From: an uncultured Saprospirales bacterium
Lineage (GTDB): Bacteria; Bacteroidota; Bacteroidia; Chitinophagales; JADIYW01
Reading direction: 5' to 3'
Assembly: GCA_938008535.1 (NCBI GenBank)
Contig: CALLKF010000201.1
Span: 1 to 36,702, forward strand
Length of the DNA stretch: 36,702 bases
The notes below the pieces were generated by a model, which worked only from the letters and a program-made list of their open reading frames with translations, had not been told where the DNA came from and ran no database searches. How positions within the stretch are numbered: the stretch's first letter is position 1; each line of letters begins with the position of its first letter. Made by a program: the position numbers and the translations under genes. Of the stretch, positions 17,788 to 26,089 are shown piece after piece.

Positions 17788-18198
17788 GTGATTTATTTAA
17801 CAAGACGTGAGACCTTTAATGCCGCGCATCGGTTATACAATAACCATTGGTCTGAAGAAAAAAATGATACCGTTTTCGGTAAATGTGCCAATAAAAACTG
17901 GCATGGACACAATTATGTGTTGTATGTTACAGTAAAAGGTGAACCAGATCCTGAGACTGGTTTTATCATCAATGTAAAAGTTTTAAGTAAGATTATTAAA
18001 GAAGTAATTATTGATGTACTTGACCATAGTAACTTAAATTTAGATGTAACGTTTATTCCTGAAAATATTCATCCAACTACAGAGAATTTAGTTCGAATTA
18101 TTTGGAATGAATTAGAGCCAAATATTGAAGGTTGCAAATTACATTCTATTAAACTACAAGAAACTGAAAATATTTACGCTGAGTATTTTGGTGAATAA
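17788..18198 (+). CDS. 6-pyruvoyltetrahydropterin synthase-like enzyme (Cx5HGH type)
   Basis: A 136-aa COG0720 enzyme acting on dihydroneopterin triphosphate. H14 (FNAAHRL), H39 and H41 (HGH) are the zinc ligands, and C33 is the catalytic Cys. The Cys-to-HGH spacing is five (CANKNWHGH), the pattern I recall for true PTPS; QueD has Cx3HGH. The segments FGKCxNxNxHGHNY and PTTENL also look like animal PTPS. No queuosine or biopterin gene is adjacent. The start is GTG: an in-frame TAA at 17776-17778 leaves no other start before the conserved RRETFNAAH. TAATTTTA (one mismatch to TAnnTTTG) lies just upstream. Product (tetrahydropterin or 6-carboxytetrahydropterin) is not settled. Confidence 0.88.
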   Translation: MIYLTRRETFNAAHRLYNNHWSEEKNDTVFGKCANKNWHGHNYVLYVTVKGEPDPETGFIINVKVLSKIIKEVIIDVLDHSNLNLDVTFIPENIHPTTENLVRIIWNELEPNIEGCKLHSIKLQETENIYAEYFGE

Positions 18199-18328
18199 AT
18201 AAAATAATAAAGAACACGGATTTTTTTCACAGAGTTTTAATACGTGTTTTTTACTTTTAATATTCTATTCCTTTTAAAATAAATCTCTTTACTTTTCTCT
18301 TTGTAAATCTTTGATATATTTATAAAAA

Positions 18329-18778
18329 ATGCTACAAACCATTCTGAAATATTTTGATGATTTAACTGTTCAAGAATTGTACGATATTCTACAATTGCGT
18401 GAAGAAGTATTTCAGATGGAACAAAATTGTATTTACAAAGATATTGACGATAAAGACAAAAAATGTTTTCATTTGATGTTGTATAAAGAACAAGAATTAG
18501 TTGCATATTGTCGTTTAGTTCCAGCAGGAATTTCTTACGATGGTTATGCGTCAATTGGTCGAGTAGTAAGTAAACCAATTTATAGAAAAGATGGTTTTGG
18601 CAGACAATTGATGGAACAAGCCATGCAAAAAATGACACAGGTTTTTCCGCATTTGTCCATTAAAATTTCAGCACAGGCATACTTGCAAAAATTCTACGAA
18701 AGCTTTGGTTTTACTAGAGTTTCCCGTGAATATATGGAAGACGATATTCCACATATTGCGATGGTGTTTGGTCAATAG
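18329..18778 (+). CDS. elaA: ElaA-like GNAT acetyltransferase
   Basis: A 149-aa GNAT-family N-acetyltransferase of the ElaA type. LYDILQLREEVFQMEQNC (about 17-34) is the family's opening motif. The acetyl-CoA loop is VVSKPIYRKDGFGRQLM (about 79-95), and SAQAYLQKFYESFGF (about 113-127) is the closing motif. Substrate unknown. The ATG at 18329 fits homologue length. It follows the PTPS gene by 130 bp of AT-rich sequence with a weak inverted AACACG/CGTGTT pair and T-runs that might terminate PTPS transcription. Confidence 0.88.
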   Translation: MLQTILKYFDDLTVQELYDILQLREEVFQMEQNCIYKDIDDKDKKCFHLMLYKEQELVAYCRLVPAGISYDGYASIGRVVSKPIYRKDGFGRQLMEQAMQKMTQVFPHLSIKISAQAYLQKFYESFGFTRVSREYMEDDIPHIAMVFGQ

Positions 18779-18826
18779 CCAATAGAGATTGTTCGTTGGT
18801 AGTTGGTTATTGTCTCATTTTTTAAT

Positions 18827-19363
18827 CTATTGCTCACACAACTTTGCAATCTCATTCACCGTTTTCCAGTTGCGTGTGGTAGCTGTTACTTTTAATTTAT
18901 ACTCAAAAAAAGTGTTACTGAGTTTGGTGTTTCCATAGCCATTCGGACAATGCAAATACACTTCGTTTCCAATAATTTCAAACACATCTGGTTCAAAGTT
19001 GTAAGTATTTATTTTGGATAAATTTTCTTTAGTTGGTGTTTCTGATAAAAATGTAATATGCAATTTATCCAACTCAATATTTTTTTGGTTGAGATATGGA
19101 TTTTGTGTTAGAATACTTGTTATTTCATCAACCGTTCTAATAATTATCGGAACATCAAAACCATATTGTTCCTTTATTTTTTTTTGAATTATAGTTTCTA
19201 AATTCTTCGCAGATTTTGCATCAAAAACCACGTTTCCACTTTGAATGTATGTTTTTACATTTTTGAAATTCATGGATTCAAATAATGCTTTCAAATCCTG
19301 CATCAGAATTTTATTTTTTCCACTGACATTAATGCCACGAAGAATGCAAATATAAGTTGTCAT
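18827..19363 (-). CDS. DUF1697 family protein
   Basis: A 178-aa protein matching DUF1697 from end to end: opening YICILRGINVSGKNKILM (4-21), then NVKTYIQSGNVVFDA (about 35-49), a central VPIIIRT segment and the closing TTRNWKTVNEI. Members are cytosolic and uncharacterised. It starts 9 bp after the zinc-ribbon gene ends and is the last of a seven-gene same-strand run. The 50 bp between its end and elaA holds imperfect CAATAG and TTGGTAG iterations. Confidence 0.9.
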   Translation of the reverse strand: MTTYICILRGINVSGKNKILMQDLKALFESMNFKNVKTYIQSGNVVFDAKSAKNLETIIQKKIKEQYGFDVPIIIRTVDEITSILTQNPYLNQKNIELDKLHITFLSETPTKENLSKINTYNFEPDVFEIIGNEVYLHCPNGYGNTKLSNTFFEYKLKVTATTRNWKTVNEIAKLCEQ

Positions 19364-19372
19364 GCTACAAAG

Positions 19373-19951
19373 TTACACAATTGGTGGCCACGGCGAACTG
19401 ATTTTTGGATTTTCTGGAATATACACAATCCAAATTGCATCGCCATGATTTCTAAATACATTATTGTCGTCCCAACTCGTAACTGAATCTTGTTGCTCAA
19501 CACCATCTATTGTTGTAAACGTATATTGAATTATATATGGATGTCTGCCATTTATAGATTGTGTGGTATCTTGATGAATATCTGTAATGTTTCCATCGAC
19601 TGCAATTCCTTTTTCCAGTGCCTGAATTTTTTCCTGACCTACTTTTTTACCATGTCTGAATAAAAAATAACCAACTGCAACGAAGATCAAACCAAAACCC
19701 ATAGCTGCAATTGTTGGAATACCGATTGTAATAAAAATAACACCAATAATAGTGTGTGTATTGCGCCAAAACATTACTTGATGCACAAATTTTTTAGGCA
19801 ACACTCTTGGTGGTTCATCTGGTTTTTCACCTTTTATGGCACCTACTTTAGGCAAAGGACCACCACAATTGACACAATTAGGAACTAAAGGTGCTGATGG
19901 ATAATAGGATTTACACCACGGACAAGTTACTGAACGTTGAATGGATAGCAT
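19373..19951 (-). CDS. Zinc-ribbon membrane protein, DUF3592-like C-terminus
   Basis: A 192-aa protein. CPWC (10-13) and CVNCGG (about 26-31) form a treble-clef or zinc-ribbon pair. A linker is followed by two adjacent membrane helices (about 66-100). The C-terminal part (about 118-192) resembles the DUF3592 beta domain: VDGNITDI, then HPYIIQYTF, DSVTSWDD and WIVYIPENPKISSPW. I do not know a function. It lies 24 bp downstream of ribF on the same strand. Confidence 0.7.
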   Translation of the reverse strand: MLSIQRSVTCPWCKSYYPSAPLVPNCVNCGGPLPKVGAIKGEKPDEPPRVLPKKFVHQVMFWRNTHTIIGVIFITIGIPTIAAMGFGLIFVAVGYFLFRHGKKVGQEKIQALEKGIAVDGNITDIHQDTTQSINGRHPYIIQYTFTTIDGVEQQDSVTSWDDNNVFRNHGDAIWIVYIPENPKISSPWPPIV

Positions 19952-19975
19952 ATTAATGGTTTTTGTAATATGAAA

Positions 19976-20911
19976 TTACAACAAAACAATTGAATTTCTA
20001 ACAGCAACTACATCTTTTTCAATCTGAATTTTCAACAAATCCCAATTTTCGTATTTTATTTGAGGTCGAAGGTAGTCGACAAAGATAATATCTAAAGATT
20101 TTTTGTATAAATCACCGTCGAAATCGAGTACAAAAACTTCAATCGTTAGTTTGCTATTATCAAACACTGTTTCGCGATAACCAATACTGAGCGCACCTTT
20201 GTAAAACTGGTTTTCAATTTTTATTTTTACTGCATACACACCAGATGCAGGAATGAGTTTATGCGGATTTGAAATTTCAATATTTGCTGTTGGAAAACCA
20301 AGTACTCTTCCGATTTTATCACCATGCACTACCTTGCCTTTTATTAAAAATGGATGCGCTAATAATTTATTGGCTTCTTTAATGTTTCCTTCTAATAAAA
20401 AATTGCGGACTTTAGTAGAACTCACTTTTATTTCATCTAACGTTTGTGCCGAAATTTCTTCTACTTCAAAATTATAGTTGGCAGAAAGTTGTCGCAACAA
20501 GTCAATATTTCCTTTTCTATCTTTTCCAAAATGATGATCGTAACCAATTACTATTTTTGTTGGATGAAAATTTTGAATAAGAATTTTATCTACATATTCA
20601 CTTGCTTCCATCGAAGCAAATTCTTTGGAAAAGGCAGCAATTACTAAATGATTCAAGCCGAATGTTTCGAGCAATTCTTCTTTTTCATCTATTGTAGAAA
20701 TCAGTTTAAGTGTATCATCATCTGGATGCAGCACCAATCTTGGATGCGGATCAAACGTCAACATCACACTTTCACCATCAATTTCTTGTGCAATATCATT
20801 CAGGCGTTTTATAATTTGCTGATGACCAAAATGCACACCATCATAAGTACCAATAGTAAGCACTGCATTTTTAAACGTTGGTAAATTATCTAAACCGTAA
20901 TGAATTTGCAT
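19976..20911 (-). CDS. ribF: Bifunctional riboflavin kinase/FAD synthetase
   Basis: RibF phosphorylates riboflavin to FMN and adenylates FMN to FAD in the cytoplasm. The 311-aa length is usual. The N-terminal FAD synthetase half carries GTYDGVHFGHQ with the HxGH motif at 27-30, and GYDHHFGKDRKG (about 142-153). The C-terminal flavokinase half carries GRVLGFPTAN and the following YAVKI and SIGYRETVF segments. I see no FMN riboswitch before it, which fits a gene inside an operon rather than a regulated riboflavin operon. truB lies upstream. Confidence 0.95.
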   Translation of the reverse strand: MQIHYGLDNLPTFKNAVLTIGTYDGVHFGHQQIIKRLNDIAQEIDGESVMLTFDPHPRLVLHPDDDTLKLISTIDEKEELLETFGLNHLVIAAFSKEFASMEASEYVDKILIQNFHPTKIVIGYDHHFGKDRKGNIDLLRQLSANYNFEVEEISAQTLDEIKVSSTKVRNFLLEGNIKEANKLLAHPFLIKGKVVHGDKIGRVLGFPTANIEISNPHKLIPASGVYAVKIKIENQFYKGALSIGYRETVFDNSKLTIEVFVLDFDGDLYKKSLDIIFVDYLRPQIKYENWDLLKIQIEKDVVAVRNSIVLL

Positions 20912-20916
20912 TTTCT

Positions 20917-20950
20917 AGTCGTGAGTCGTGAGTTTAAAGTCGTGAGTTTA
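20917..20950. repeat. GTCGTGAGTTTAA iterated tract
   Basis: Three overlapping copies of GTCGTGAG(TTTAA) lie in the 69 bp between truB and ribF, directly before the ribF start. It is one of several short iterated tracts at gene borders. Confidence 0.75.
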
Positions 20951-20980
20951 ATTAAAGAAATTATTCAAACGCAAAGTTAA

Positions 20981-21661
20981 CTATTCTATTGTTTTTAAAA
21001 AATTATCTACTGTAAAAGCATCTTTCACATCATAATTGCCAATTTTTGTTCGTCGTAAAGCATATAAATATGCACCATTATTCAATTTTGCGCCAAAGTC
21101 ATTTGCCAAACTTCTGATGTATGTTCCTTTCGTGCATTCAACATAAAAATCAATCAATGGCAATTCAACTTTCGTAATATCGAATTTATAAATGGTAATT
21201 GATTTTGATTTTACATCCACATCTTTGCCAGCACGTGCTAAATCATAGGCACGTTTTCCATCAATTTTTACTGCTGAAAAAATTGGTGGAAATTGTTGTT
21301 GTTCGCCAACAAATGTAGTTGCACATTGTACAATTGCATCGTTCGTAATTCCAGCAATATCAAAGGTTTGGTTAACTTCTTTTTCGGTATCAAAACATTC
21401 TGTAGTTGCGCCTAAAAAAAAAGAACCAGTATATGTTTTGTCTGCATCTTGGATTTGCTGAATTTCTTTTGTTTTTTTTCCTGTACACAAAATCAGCAAG
21501 CCAGTTGCTTTTGGATCTAAAGTGCCTGCGTGACCAATTTTTACAGCGCCAAATTTACGTTTCAATGCAAACTTAATTTTATTAACTACATCAAAACTAG
21601 TCCAGTCTAAAGGTTTATCAATTAAGATAACTTCGCCTTCTACAAAATTGTAATTTTCCAT
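20981..21661 (-). CDS. truB: tRNA pseudouridine(55) synthase
   Basis: TruB makes pseudouridine 55 in the T-loop of most tRNAs. The catalytic Asp is D49 in HAGTLDPKATGLL. LIDKPLDWTSFDVVN (about 13-27), FPPIFSAVKIDGKRAYDLAR (about 118-137) and TKGTYIRSLANDFG-like CTKGTYIRSLANDFG (about 177-191) are the other family motifs. At 226 aa it lacks the C-terminal PUA domain of the E. coli protein, normal for this phylum. It starts 13 bp after uppP ends. Confidence 0.95.
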   Translation of the reverse strand: MENYNFVEGEVILIDKPLDWTSFDVVNKIKFALKRKFGAVKIGHAGTLDPKATGLLILCTGKKTKEIQQIQDADKTYTGSFFLGATTECFDTEKEVNQTFDIAGITNDAIVQCATTFVGEQQQFPPIFSAVKIDGKRAYDLARAGKDVDVKSKSITIYKFDITKVELPLIDFYVECTKGTYIRSLANDFGAKLNNGAYLYALRRTKIGNYDVKDAFTVDNFLKTIE

Positions 21662-21674
21662 TTTTGCGAAGTAT

Positions 21675-22466
21675 TTATTTATGTATCAACAATAAAATTA
21701 AAATTATTGAACCTAAAATAATTCTATAAAAACCGAAAAATTTAAACCCAAATTTTTGTAAGATTTCGATAAAGAATTTCACTGCTAAAAACGCTACGAT
21801 AAATGAAATTACGCAACCAATTAACAGTGTAAAAATATCAGCTGAAACAAATGCATATTCACCTTCTTGATAAACATCTAACATACTTTTTGCACTTGCT
21901 GCAAACATAGTTGGTACTGCTAAAAAGAAAGAAAATTCCGCAGCTACTTTGCGCGTTAAACCAATAGACATACCACCTACTATGGTTGCTGCACTTCTGC
22001 TTAAACCTGGAAAAACAATACTTAATACTTGAAAACATCCAATTTTAAATGCAGTTGTTATATCAATTTGTTGTTCGCTTTGAATTTTATTTTTGGTAAA
22101 TAATTTATCTACAAACAACAAAATAATTCCACCAACAATCATAACAATGGCAATAAACATGAGGTTGCTTAATGCTGCGTCGATGTGTTTTTTTAACATG
22201 GCACCAAAAACCAATGCAGGAATTACAGCTATTAATAATTTGACGTAAAAATTTATGTTTTTAAAATCGAAAAACTTTTTCCAATACAATAACACAACTG
22301 CCAAAATAGCTGCAAATTGTATCACTACTTCATACATATTTCGAAATGGTGTTTCTGGAATTCCAATTAAAAAATCAACCATTTTCATGTGTGCCGTAGA
22401 TGAAATCGGTAAAAATTCTGTTAATCCTTCAATAATTGCAAGGATAATAGCATGGATAATAGTCAT
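21675..22466 (-). CDS. uppP: Undecaprenyl-diphosphatase
   Basis: UppP (BacA) dephosphorylates undecaprenyl diphosphate so the carrier can be reused for cell-wall and surface-glycan synthesis. The 263-aa polytopic protein has the two signature segments EGLTEFLPISSTAH (13-26) and FPGLSRSAATIVGG (about 154-167), which hold the catalytic Glu, Ser and Arg residues. A GTAAG-type iterated tract (22471-22489) lies just before its ATG. It lies between DUF3098 and truB. Confidence 0.95.
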   Translation of the reverse strand: MTIIHAIILAIIEGLTEFLPISSTAHMKMVDFLIGIPETPFRNMYEVVIQFAAILAVVLLYWKKFFDFKNINFYVKLLIAVIPALVFGAMLKKHIDAALSNLMFIAIVMIVGGIILLFVDKLFTKNKIQSEQQIDITTAFKIGCFQVLSIVFPGLSRSAATIVGGMSIGLTRKVAAEFSFFLAVPTMFAASAKSMLDVYQEGEYAFVSADIFTLLIGCVISFIVAFLAVKFFIEILQKFGFKFFGFYRIILGSIILILLLIHK

Positions 22467-22495
22467 GAGTGTAAGTTGTAAGTCGTAAGAAAAAA

Positions 22496-22855
22496 TTACT
22501 CAGCAATTGCTGTTACAGGTTTTTTCAGAATAGCTAAAACCATTACTAAAAATCCGATGATAATAGTAATTGGAGCTAGCGTAATTCTTCTGAAAGAATA
22601 AATTTCTGCTTCGTTGAATATTTTTGGATCGGTGTTTCCACCACTCATTAAAGCAAAACCAATAATAATTAATAGTGCAGAAACTGCCATTAACATGTAA
22701 TTCGTTTTATCAAATAACAATTGTGTATTTTGACTACCTGGCAATTTTAACCAACTGCTGTTTTGTGTTGATTTTACAGTTGATTTTACTGAACCTGCGA
22801 TTGGTTTTACAGTTGATTTTGTAGCTGGTATACTTTTAGGTTGATTCTTTGCCAT
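22496..22855 (-). CDS. DUF3098 membrane protein
   Basis: A 119-aa protein with a Lys/Thr/Ser-rich, presumably disordered N-terminus (1-45, with repeated STVK and GSVK) and a DUF3098 core. The core is FDKTNYMLMAVSALLIIIGF (first helix), a GNTDPKIFNEAEIYSFRRITLAP loop and a second helix ending about 112. It starts 9 bp after ftsX ends. The constant pairing with ftsX in this phylum suggests a role in the cell envelope or division, but the function is unknown. Confidence 0.88.
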   Translation of the reverse strand: MAKNQPKSIPATKSTVKPIAGSVKSTVKSTQNSSWLKLPGSQNTQLLFDKTNYMLMAVSALLIIIGFALMSGGNTDPKIFNEAEIYSFRRITLAPITIIIGFLVMVLAILKKPVTAIAE

Positions 22856-22864
22856 TGGTTATGT

Positions 22865-23740
22865 TTAATATAATTCGTCTAATTTAATTTTAAGGTATTT
22901 ATTTACAGCTAAATACGTACTGATAATAGAAATGATAATTCCGAATAAAATTAATCCTATTGATAGAAAAGACAAATTTACAAAATCTTGATACAAAATT
23001 TCTATTGAAAATTTATAATTTGTTAAATAAATAAGCACTGCTAAACCAACTATTGCAATAAATGCGCTAATTACACCAACAATGACAGATTTCTGTATAA
23101 ATGGTTTGATTATGAACCAGTTATCAGCTCCAATTAACTGCATACTTCTAATGGAAAATCGTTGAGAATACATCATTAATCGTATGGTGTTATCAATAAT
23201 GAAGAAAGCTATCACTAATAATACAATGCTTAAAATTGAAATACCTATTGTTATTGGCTGCAAAGTACCACCAACAGTTTTAATCGCTAATTCTGAATAA
23301 CTTACTTCTTGAACGCCAGCTAAACTTAAAAATGCAGATTTGGCATCTTTAATAAACTCTGGATTTGAAAAATCAGCTTTTAAACTTACCCAATATGCAT
23401 CATATAACGGATTGTATCCTAAAGTTTCATTGAAATTCTGGCCCAGTTCGCGTGAAAATTTTTCTGCGGCTACTTCTTTACTCACGTATTCTATTTTTGA
23501 TATAAAATTTTGCTTTTTTAAATAAGCAGAAATAGCCGTTTTTTGTGCATCTGTAACATCTTCTTTCAAATTAATATCAACTTGCACACTTTCTTTTATT
23601 TTATTCATTTCACGTTGAACAAATAAAGTACTGCACGCAAATAAACCAACCAAAAATAATATCATAGCAATGCTTATTACAGCAAAGATGTATGACGGTT
23701 TATATTTTTTTGGTGTTTTTTGTTCTAAGTTTTCAGACAT
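22865..23740 (-). CDS. ftsX: FtsX-like cell-division permease
   Basis: FtsX is the membrane partner of the ATPase FtsE and controls peptidoglycan hydrolysis at division. The 291-aa protein has one N-terminal helix (about 19-41), an extracytoplasmic domain (about 45-160, with VQVDINLKEDV and IEYVSKEVA), then three helices in the FtsX-like permease region, with RLMMYSQRFSIRSMQLIGA between the first two. ftsE is not next to it. It is first in the run ftsX-DUF3098-uppP-truB-ribF, an arrangement I recall as conserved in Bacteroidota. Confidence 0.92.
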   Translation of the reverse strand: MSENLEQKTPKKYKPSYIFAVISIAMILFLVGLFACSTLFVQREMNKIKESVQVDINLKEDVTDAQKTAISAYLKKQNFISKIEYVSKEVAAEKFSRELGQNFNETLGYNPLYDAYWVSLKADFSNPEFIKDAKSAFLSLAGVQEVSYSELAIKTVGGTLQPITIGISILSIVLLVIAFFIIDNTIRLMMYSQRFSIRSMQLIGADNWFIIKPFIQKSVIVGVISAFIAIVGLAVLIYLTNYKFSIEILYQDFVNLSFLSIGLILFGIIISIISTYLAVNKYLKIKLDELY

Positions 23741-23806
23741 GTGTGCGAATTTAAGAATTTTTATGTACTTAATTTTATTCGTTATTAACAGAGTGTGTGA
23801 TTTAGT

Positions 23807-24967
23807 TTAATTTTTAAACTTATTGTCTCTCCATCTTAAAAAAGGCAATTCCCAAAAACGATACAAAAAATAAGCAATAACAAAACTAACTGTAAAGTAG
23901 CCAATAATATTATACATTGATTGTTGAATATTTTGAAACGGTAATTTTTTAAAGAAAAATAACGCATAAATTGGAAAATGTACTAAATAAAGTGAGTACG
24001 AAATCTTGCTGATAAATATAAAAACAGTATTCAAAATGTTGTTTTTGAACGAAACTAAAGTTGCAAAGAATGGAATAGTCAAAGAAAAACTAACACCTAC
24101 AAAAGGAATCCAAAACATTCTATTCATGAAAACGAAATAGAAATTTGTGGTTTGGTTATCTAATTCAAAATTGCCATTTATGTAAAAATACCAAACCAAA
24201 ATAGCTAAAAAAGATATTCCAAGTAGTAGAAATAATATTTTATGTTTTATGAAAAATGAAGAAAAATAATGCATCAACCAAGCCATTAAAAAGCCATACA
24301 TGATTGCATCTAATCTGAATACTACCACTTTTCTGAGTTGCTCATCAAATGGAATAAATTGATGAAAGTTATTCAGTAAAAATGCAAATTTGACACAAAA
24401 TGAAAGTAAAATAATTATGCAAATTGAAAGTGAAATTAAAAACTTTGAATTTCTTTTTTTAAATAATACATAACTTAGAAACATAATAATTGGCAATAAA
24501 AAATACGACCACTCTTCTACTGCCAAACTCCAGGATTCTCGAAAAAAAGATGGTTGAACAGAAATAAAATTCTGAATAAAAAATAAGTATTTCCAATTGA
24601 ATGGATAACTATTTAAAATAAAAACAAATACCAGATAATTTAAAAGTAAAACTAAATAGTAGTTTGGCAAAGTACGCAACCAACGTCTTATCCAGAATTG
24701 TTTGATAATTTTAAATGTCGGTATTTTATCGTTCGCAAATAATTTTATCAAAATATTGCCAATTAAATATCCACTCAACACAAAAAATAATTCAACACCT
24801 AAATAACCTACAGGAATAATAATGGCTAATAACTTTCCGACGATATTGCCAACAAATGGAAGTTTTGCTAATGGAAGAAACATTGAACCGCTATGCATCA
24901 ACATCACCAATATGATGGCAACACTTCTTAAAACATCTAAACCTATTATGCGTTTATTATTATTCAT
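23807..24967 (-). CDS. Acyltransferase 3 family membrane protein
   Basis: A 386-aa acyltransferase-3 (OafA/YrhL-like) protein with about ten membrane helices. GLDVLRSVAIILVMLMH (9-25) holds the conserved His25. LGVELFFVLSGYLIG (about 55-69), RRWLRTLPNYY (about 94-104) and SWSLAVEEWSYFLLP (about 145-159) are the family signatures. It transfers acyl groups, usually acetyl, to surface sugars; the acceptor is unknown. It diverges from the transglutaminase-like gene and is separated from ftsX by 66 bp. Confidence 0.9.
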   Translation of the reverse strand: MNNNKRIIGLDVLRSVAIILVMLMHSGSMFLPLAKLPFVGNIVGKLLAIIIPVGYLGVELFFVLSGYLIGNILIKLFANDKIPTFKIIKQFWIRRWLRTLPNYYLVLLLNYLVFVFILNSYPFNWKYLFFIQNFISVQPSFFRESWSLAVEEWSYFLLPIIMFLSYVLFKKRNSKFLISLSICIIILLSFCVKFAFLLNNFHQFIPFDEQLRKVVVFRLDAIMYGFLMAWLMHYFSSFFIKHKILFLLLGISFLAILVWYFYINGNFELDNQTTNFYFVFMNRMFWIPFVGVSFSLTIPFFATLVSFKNNILNTVFIFISKISYSLYLVHFPIYALFFFKKLPFQNIQQSMYNIIGYFTVSFVIAYFLYRFWELPFLRWRDNKFKN

Positions 24968-25008
24968 TTAATTCTATCAACGAACGTAAATTTTATAAAG
25001 ATAAAAAC

Positions 25009-25016
25009 TATTTTTG
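25009..25016 (+). promoter_or_regulatory. -7 box for the transglutaminase-like gene
   Basis: TATTTTTG, a perfect TAnnTTTG, ends 6 nt before the ATG at 25023, so the mRNA is probably leaderless or nearly so. Confidence 0.5.
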
Positions 25017-25022
25017 CTTAAC

Positions 25023-25691
25023 ATGAACAACGCACCATTAGGATTAGAAATTTATTTAGAACCAACCTATTTTGTAGATAGCACACAACCAGATATTGTC
25101 CGATTTGTAAAAAACACCATTGGCAACGAAATCGACAAGACAAAAAACGCTATTAAATTATACAATGCTGTGCGCGATGGTTGGCGCTACAATCCATATA
25201 ATATCGATTTAAAACATACCGCATTAAAAGCAAGTTCATTATTTAACCGTGAAAATAAAAGTGGTTATTGTATCGAAAAAGCATGTTTGCTGGTGGCTTG
25301 TTTGCGTGCAGCAAATATTCCTGCGCGCTTTTGTTTTTTTGATGTGAAAAATCATATTGGTGTTGAGAAATTAGTAGAACTATTGAAAACCGATGTGTTG
25401 GTTTTTCATGCATGTGTAGATATTTATTTAAATGATAATTGGATAAAAGCAACACCTGCTTTCAACGAAGCATTATGTAAATATTTAGCAGTAGAACCAT
25501 TAGAATTTGATGGTGTACATGATTCTATCTTTCAACAATACGATGAAAAAGGTGAAGTATTTATGGAATATTTAAAAGAGTACGGCACTTTTCACGATAT
25601 ACCTCACGATATGTTCGTGATGCTATTGAAGCAAGCATATCCGCATTTCTTCGCAGCACAAGGTGATAAAGCAATGACCAAATTGTCTTAA
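25023..25691 (+). CDS. Transglutaminase-like domain protein
   Basis: A 222-aa cytoplasmic protein (no signal peptide) with a transglutaminase/papain-like core. C83 lies in SGYCIEKACLLVACLRAANIP-type sequence (80-100). H129 lies in VFHACVDIYLNDNWIKATPAFN, where the usual third catalytic Asp region reads ATPAFN, as in other members of this subgroup. Such proteins are predicted cysteine peptidases or amidases. I chose the ATG at 25023; a TTG three codons earlier lies inside the -7 box. The gene is monocistronic and is followed by the 21-bp repeat array. Confidence 0.85.
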   Translation: MNNAPLGLEIYLEPTYFVDSTQPDIVRFVKNTIGNEIDKTKNAIKLYNAVRDGWRYNPYNIDLKHTALKASSLFNRENKSGYCIEKACLLVACLRAANIPARFCFFDVKNHIGVEKLVELLKTDVLVFHACVDIYLNDNWIKATPAFNEALCKYLAVEPLEFDGVHDSIFQQYDEKGEVFMEYLKEYGTFHDIPHDMFVMLLKQAYPHFFAAQGDKAMTKLS

Positions 25692-25721
25692 ACAATCTAA
25701 TAAAATTTTTATTGATTTGCC

Positions 25722-25760
25722 AAAAAGTAATTTATGATTTGTAATTATGAATTACTTTTT
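25722..25760. repeat. Inverted repeat, possible terminator
   Basis: AAAAAGTAATT (25722-25732) and its perfect complement (25750-25760) flank a 17-nt spacer just after the transglutaminase-like gene. The right arm ends in a T-run, so it could stop transcription of that gene, but the stem is AT-only apart from one pair. Confidence 0.4.
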
Positions 25761-25790
25761 GTCATTTATAAACTAATTTTTATCAAAAAC

Positions 25791-25817
25791 GAACTTATAT
25801 TTGGTAAATATGAGTTC
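25791..25817. repeat. Hairpin inside array unit (copy 1)
   Basis: Arms GAACTTATATTT and AAATATGAGTTC are separated by 3 nt; one pair is a wobble. A perfect second copy lies exactly 105 bp downstream. Confidence 0.65.
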
Positions 25818-25895
25818 ATAATTGGCAATTATTAGTTACTTTTTGATGATTTTTAATTCGTTTTCATCTATTATAAACTCGATTTTATCATAAAC

Positions 25896-25922
25896 GAACT
25901 CATATTTGATAAATATGAGTTC
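25896..25922. repeat. Hairpin inside array unit (copy 2)
   Basis: GAACTCATATTT and its perfect 12-bp complement AAATATGAGTTC are separated by GAT. The wobble position of copy 1 is restored to a Watson-Crick pair here. Confidence 0.7.
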
Positions 25923-26089
25923 ATAATTGGCAATTATTAATTACTTTTTGATGATTTTTAATTCATTTCTGCTGATTATTAATTAATAATTGGAGATTCT
26001 TAATTTTTTTTGGTAAAAACAAAATAATAATTATCAGAAATTAGATGATTTCAAACAAATTGTGTTTGTAAATAGTAGAAAAATAATTA

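Larger units (their letters stand above)
25714..26007. repeat. Degenerate 21-bp-period tandem array with a 105-bp super-repeat
   Basis: The gap between the transglutaminase-like gene and holA (398 bp, convergent) is filled by fourteen consecutive 21-bp units in constant phase. The most conserved part is near each unit's end, reading A[AG][TC]T[CA], preceded by a T-rich start. Four-unit blocks repeat as a 105-bp (5 x 21) higher-order copy: 25777-25860 matches 25882-25965 with about 6 differences in 84. No open frame with coding character was seen. The rest of the gap (26008-26089) is plain AT-rich sequence. Confidence 0.85.

Noticed and set aside
18237..18638. A 133-codon minus-strand frame over elaA
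   Set aside because: It is the shadow of the well-supported acetyltransferase gene on the other strand and has no recognisable domain.
20912..20980. FMN riboswitch before ribF
   Set aside because: The 69-bp gap holds only the GTCGTGAG tract; no FMN-element conserved blocks are seen.
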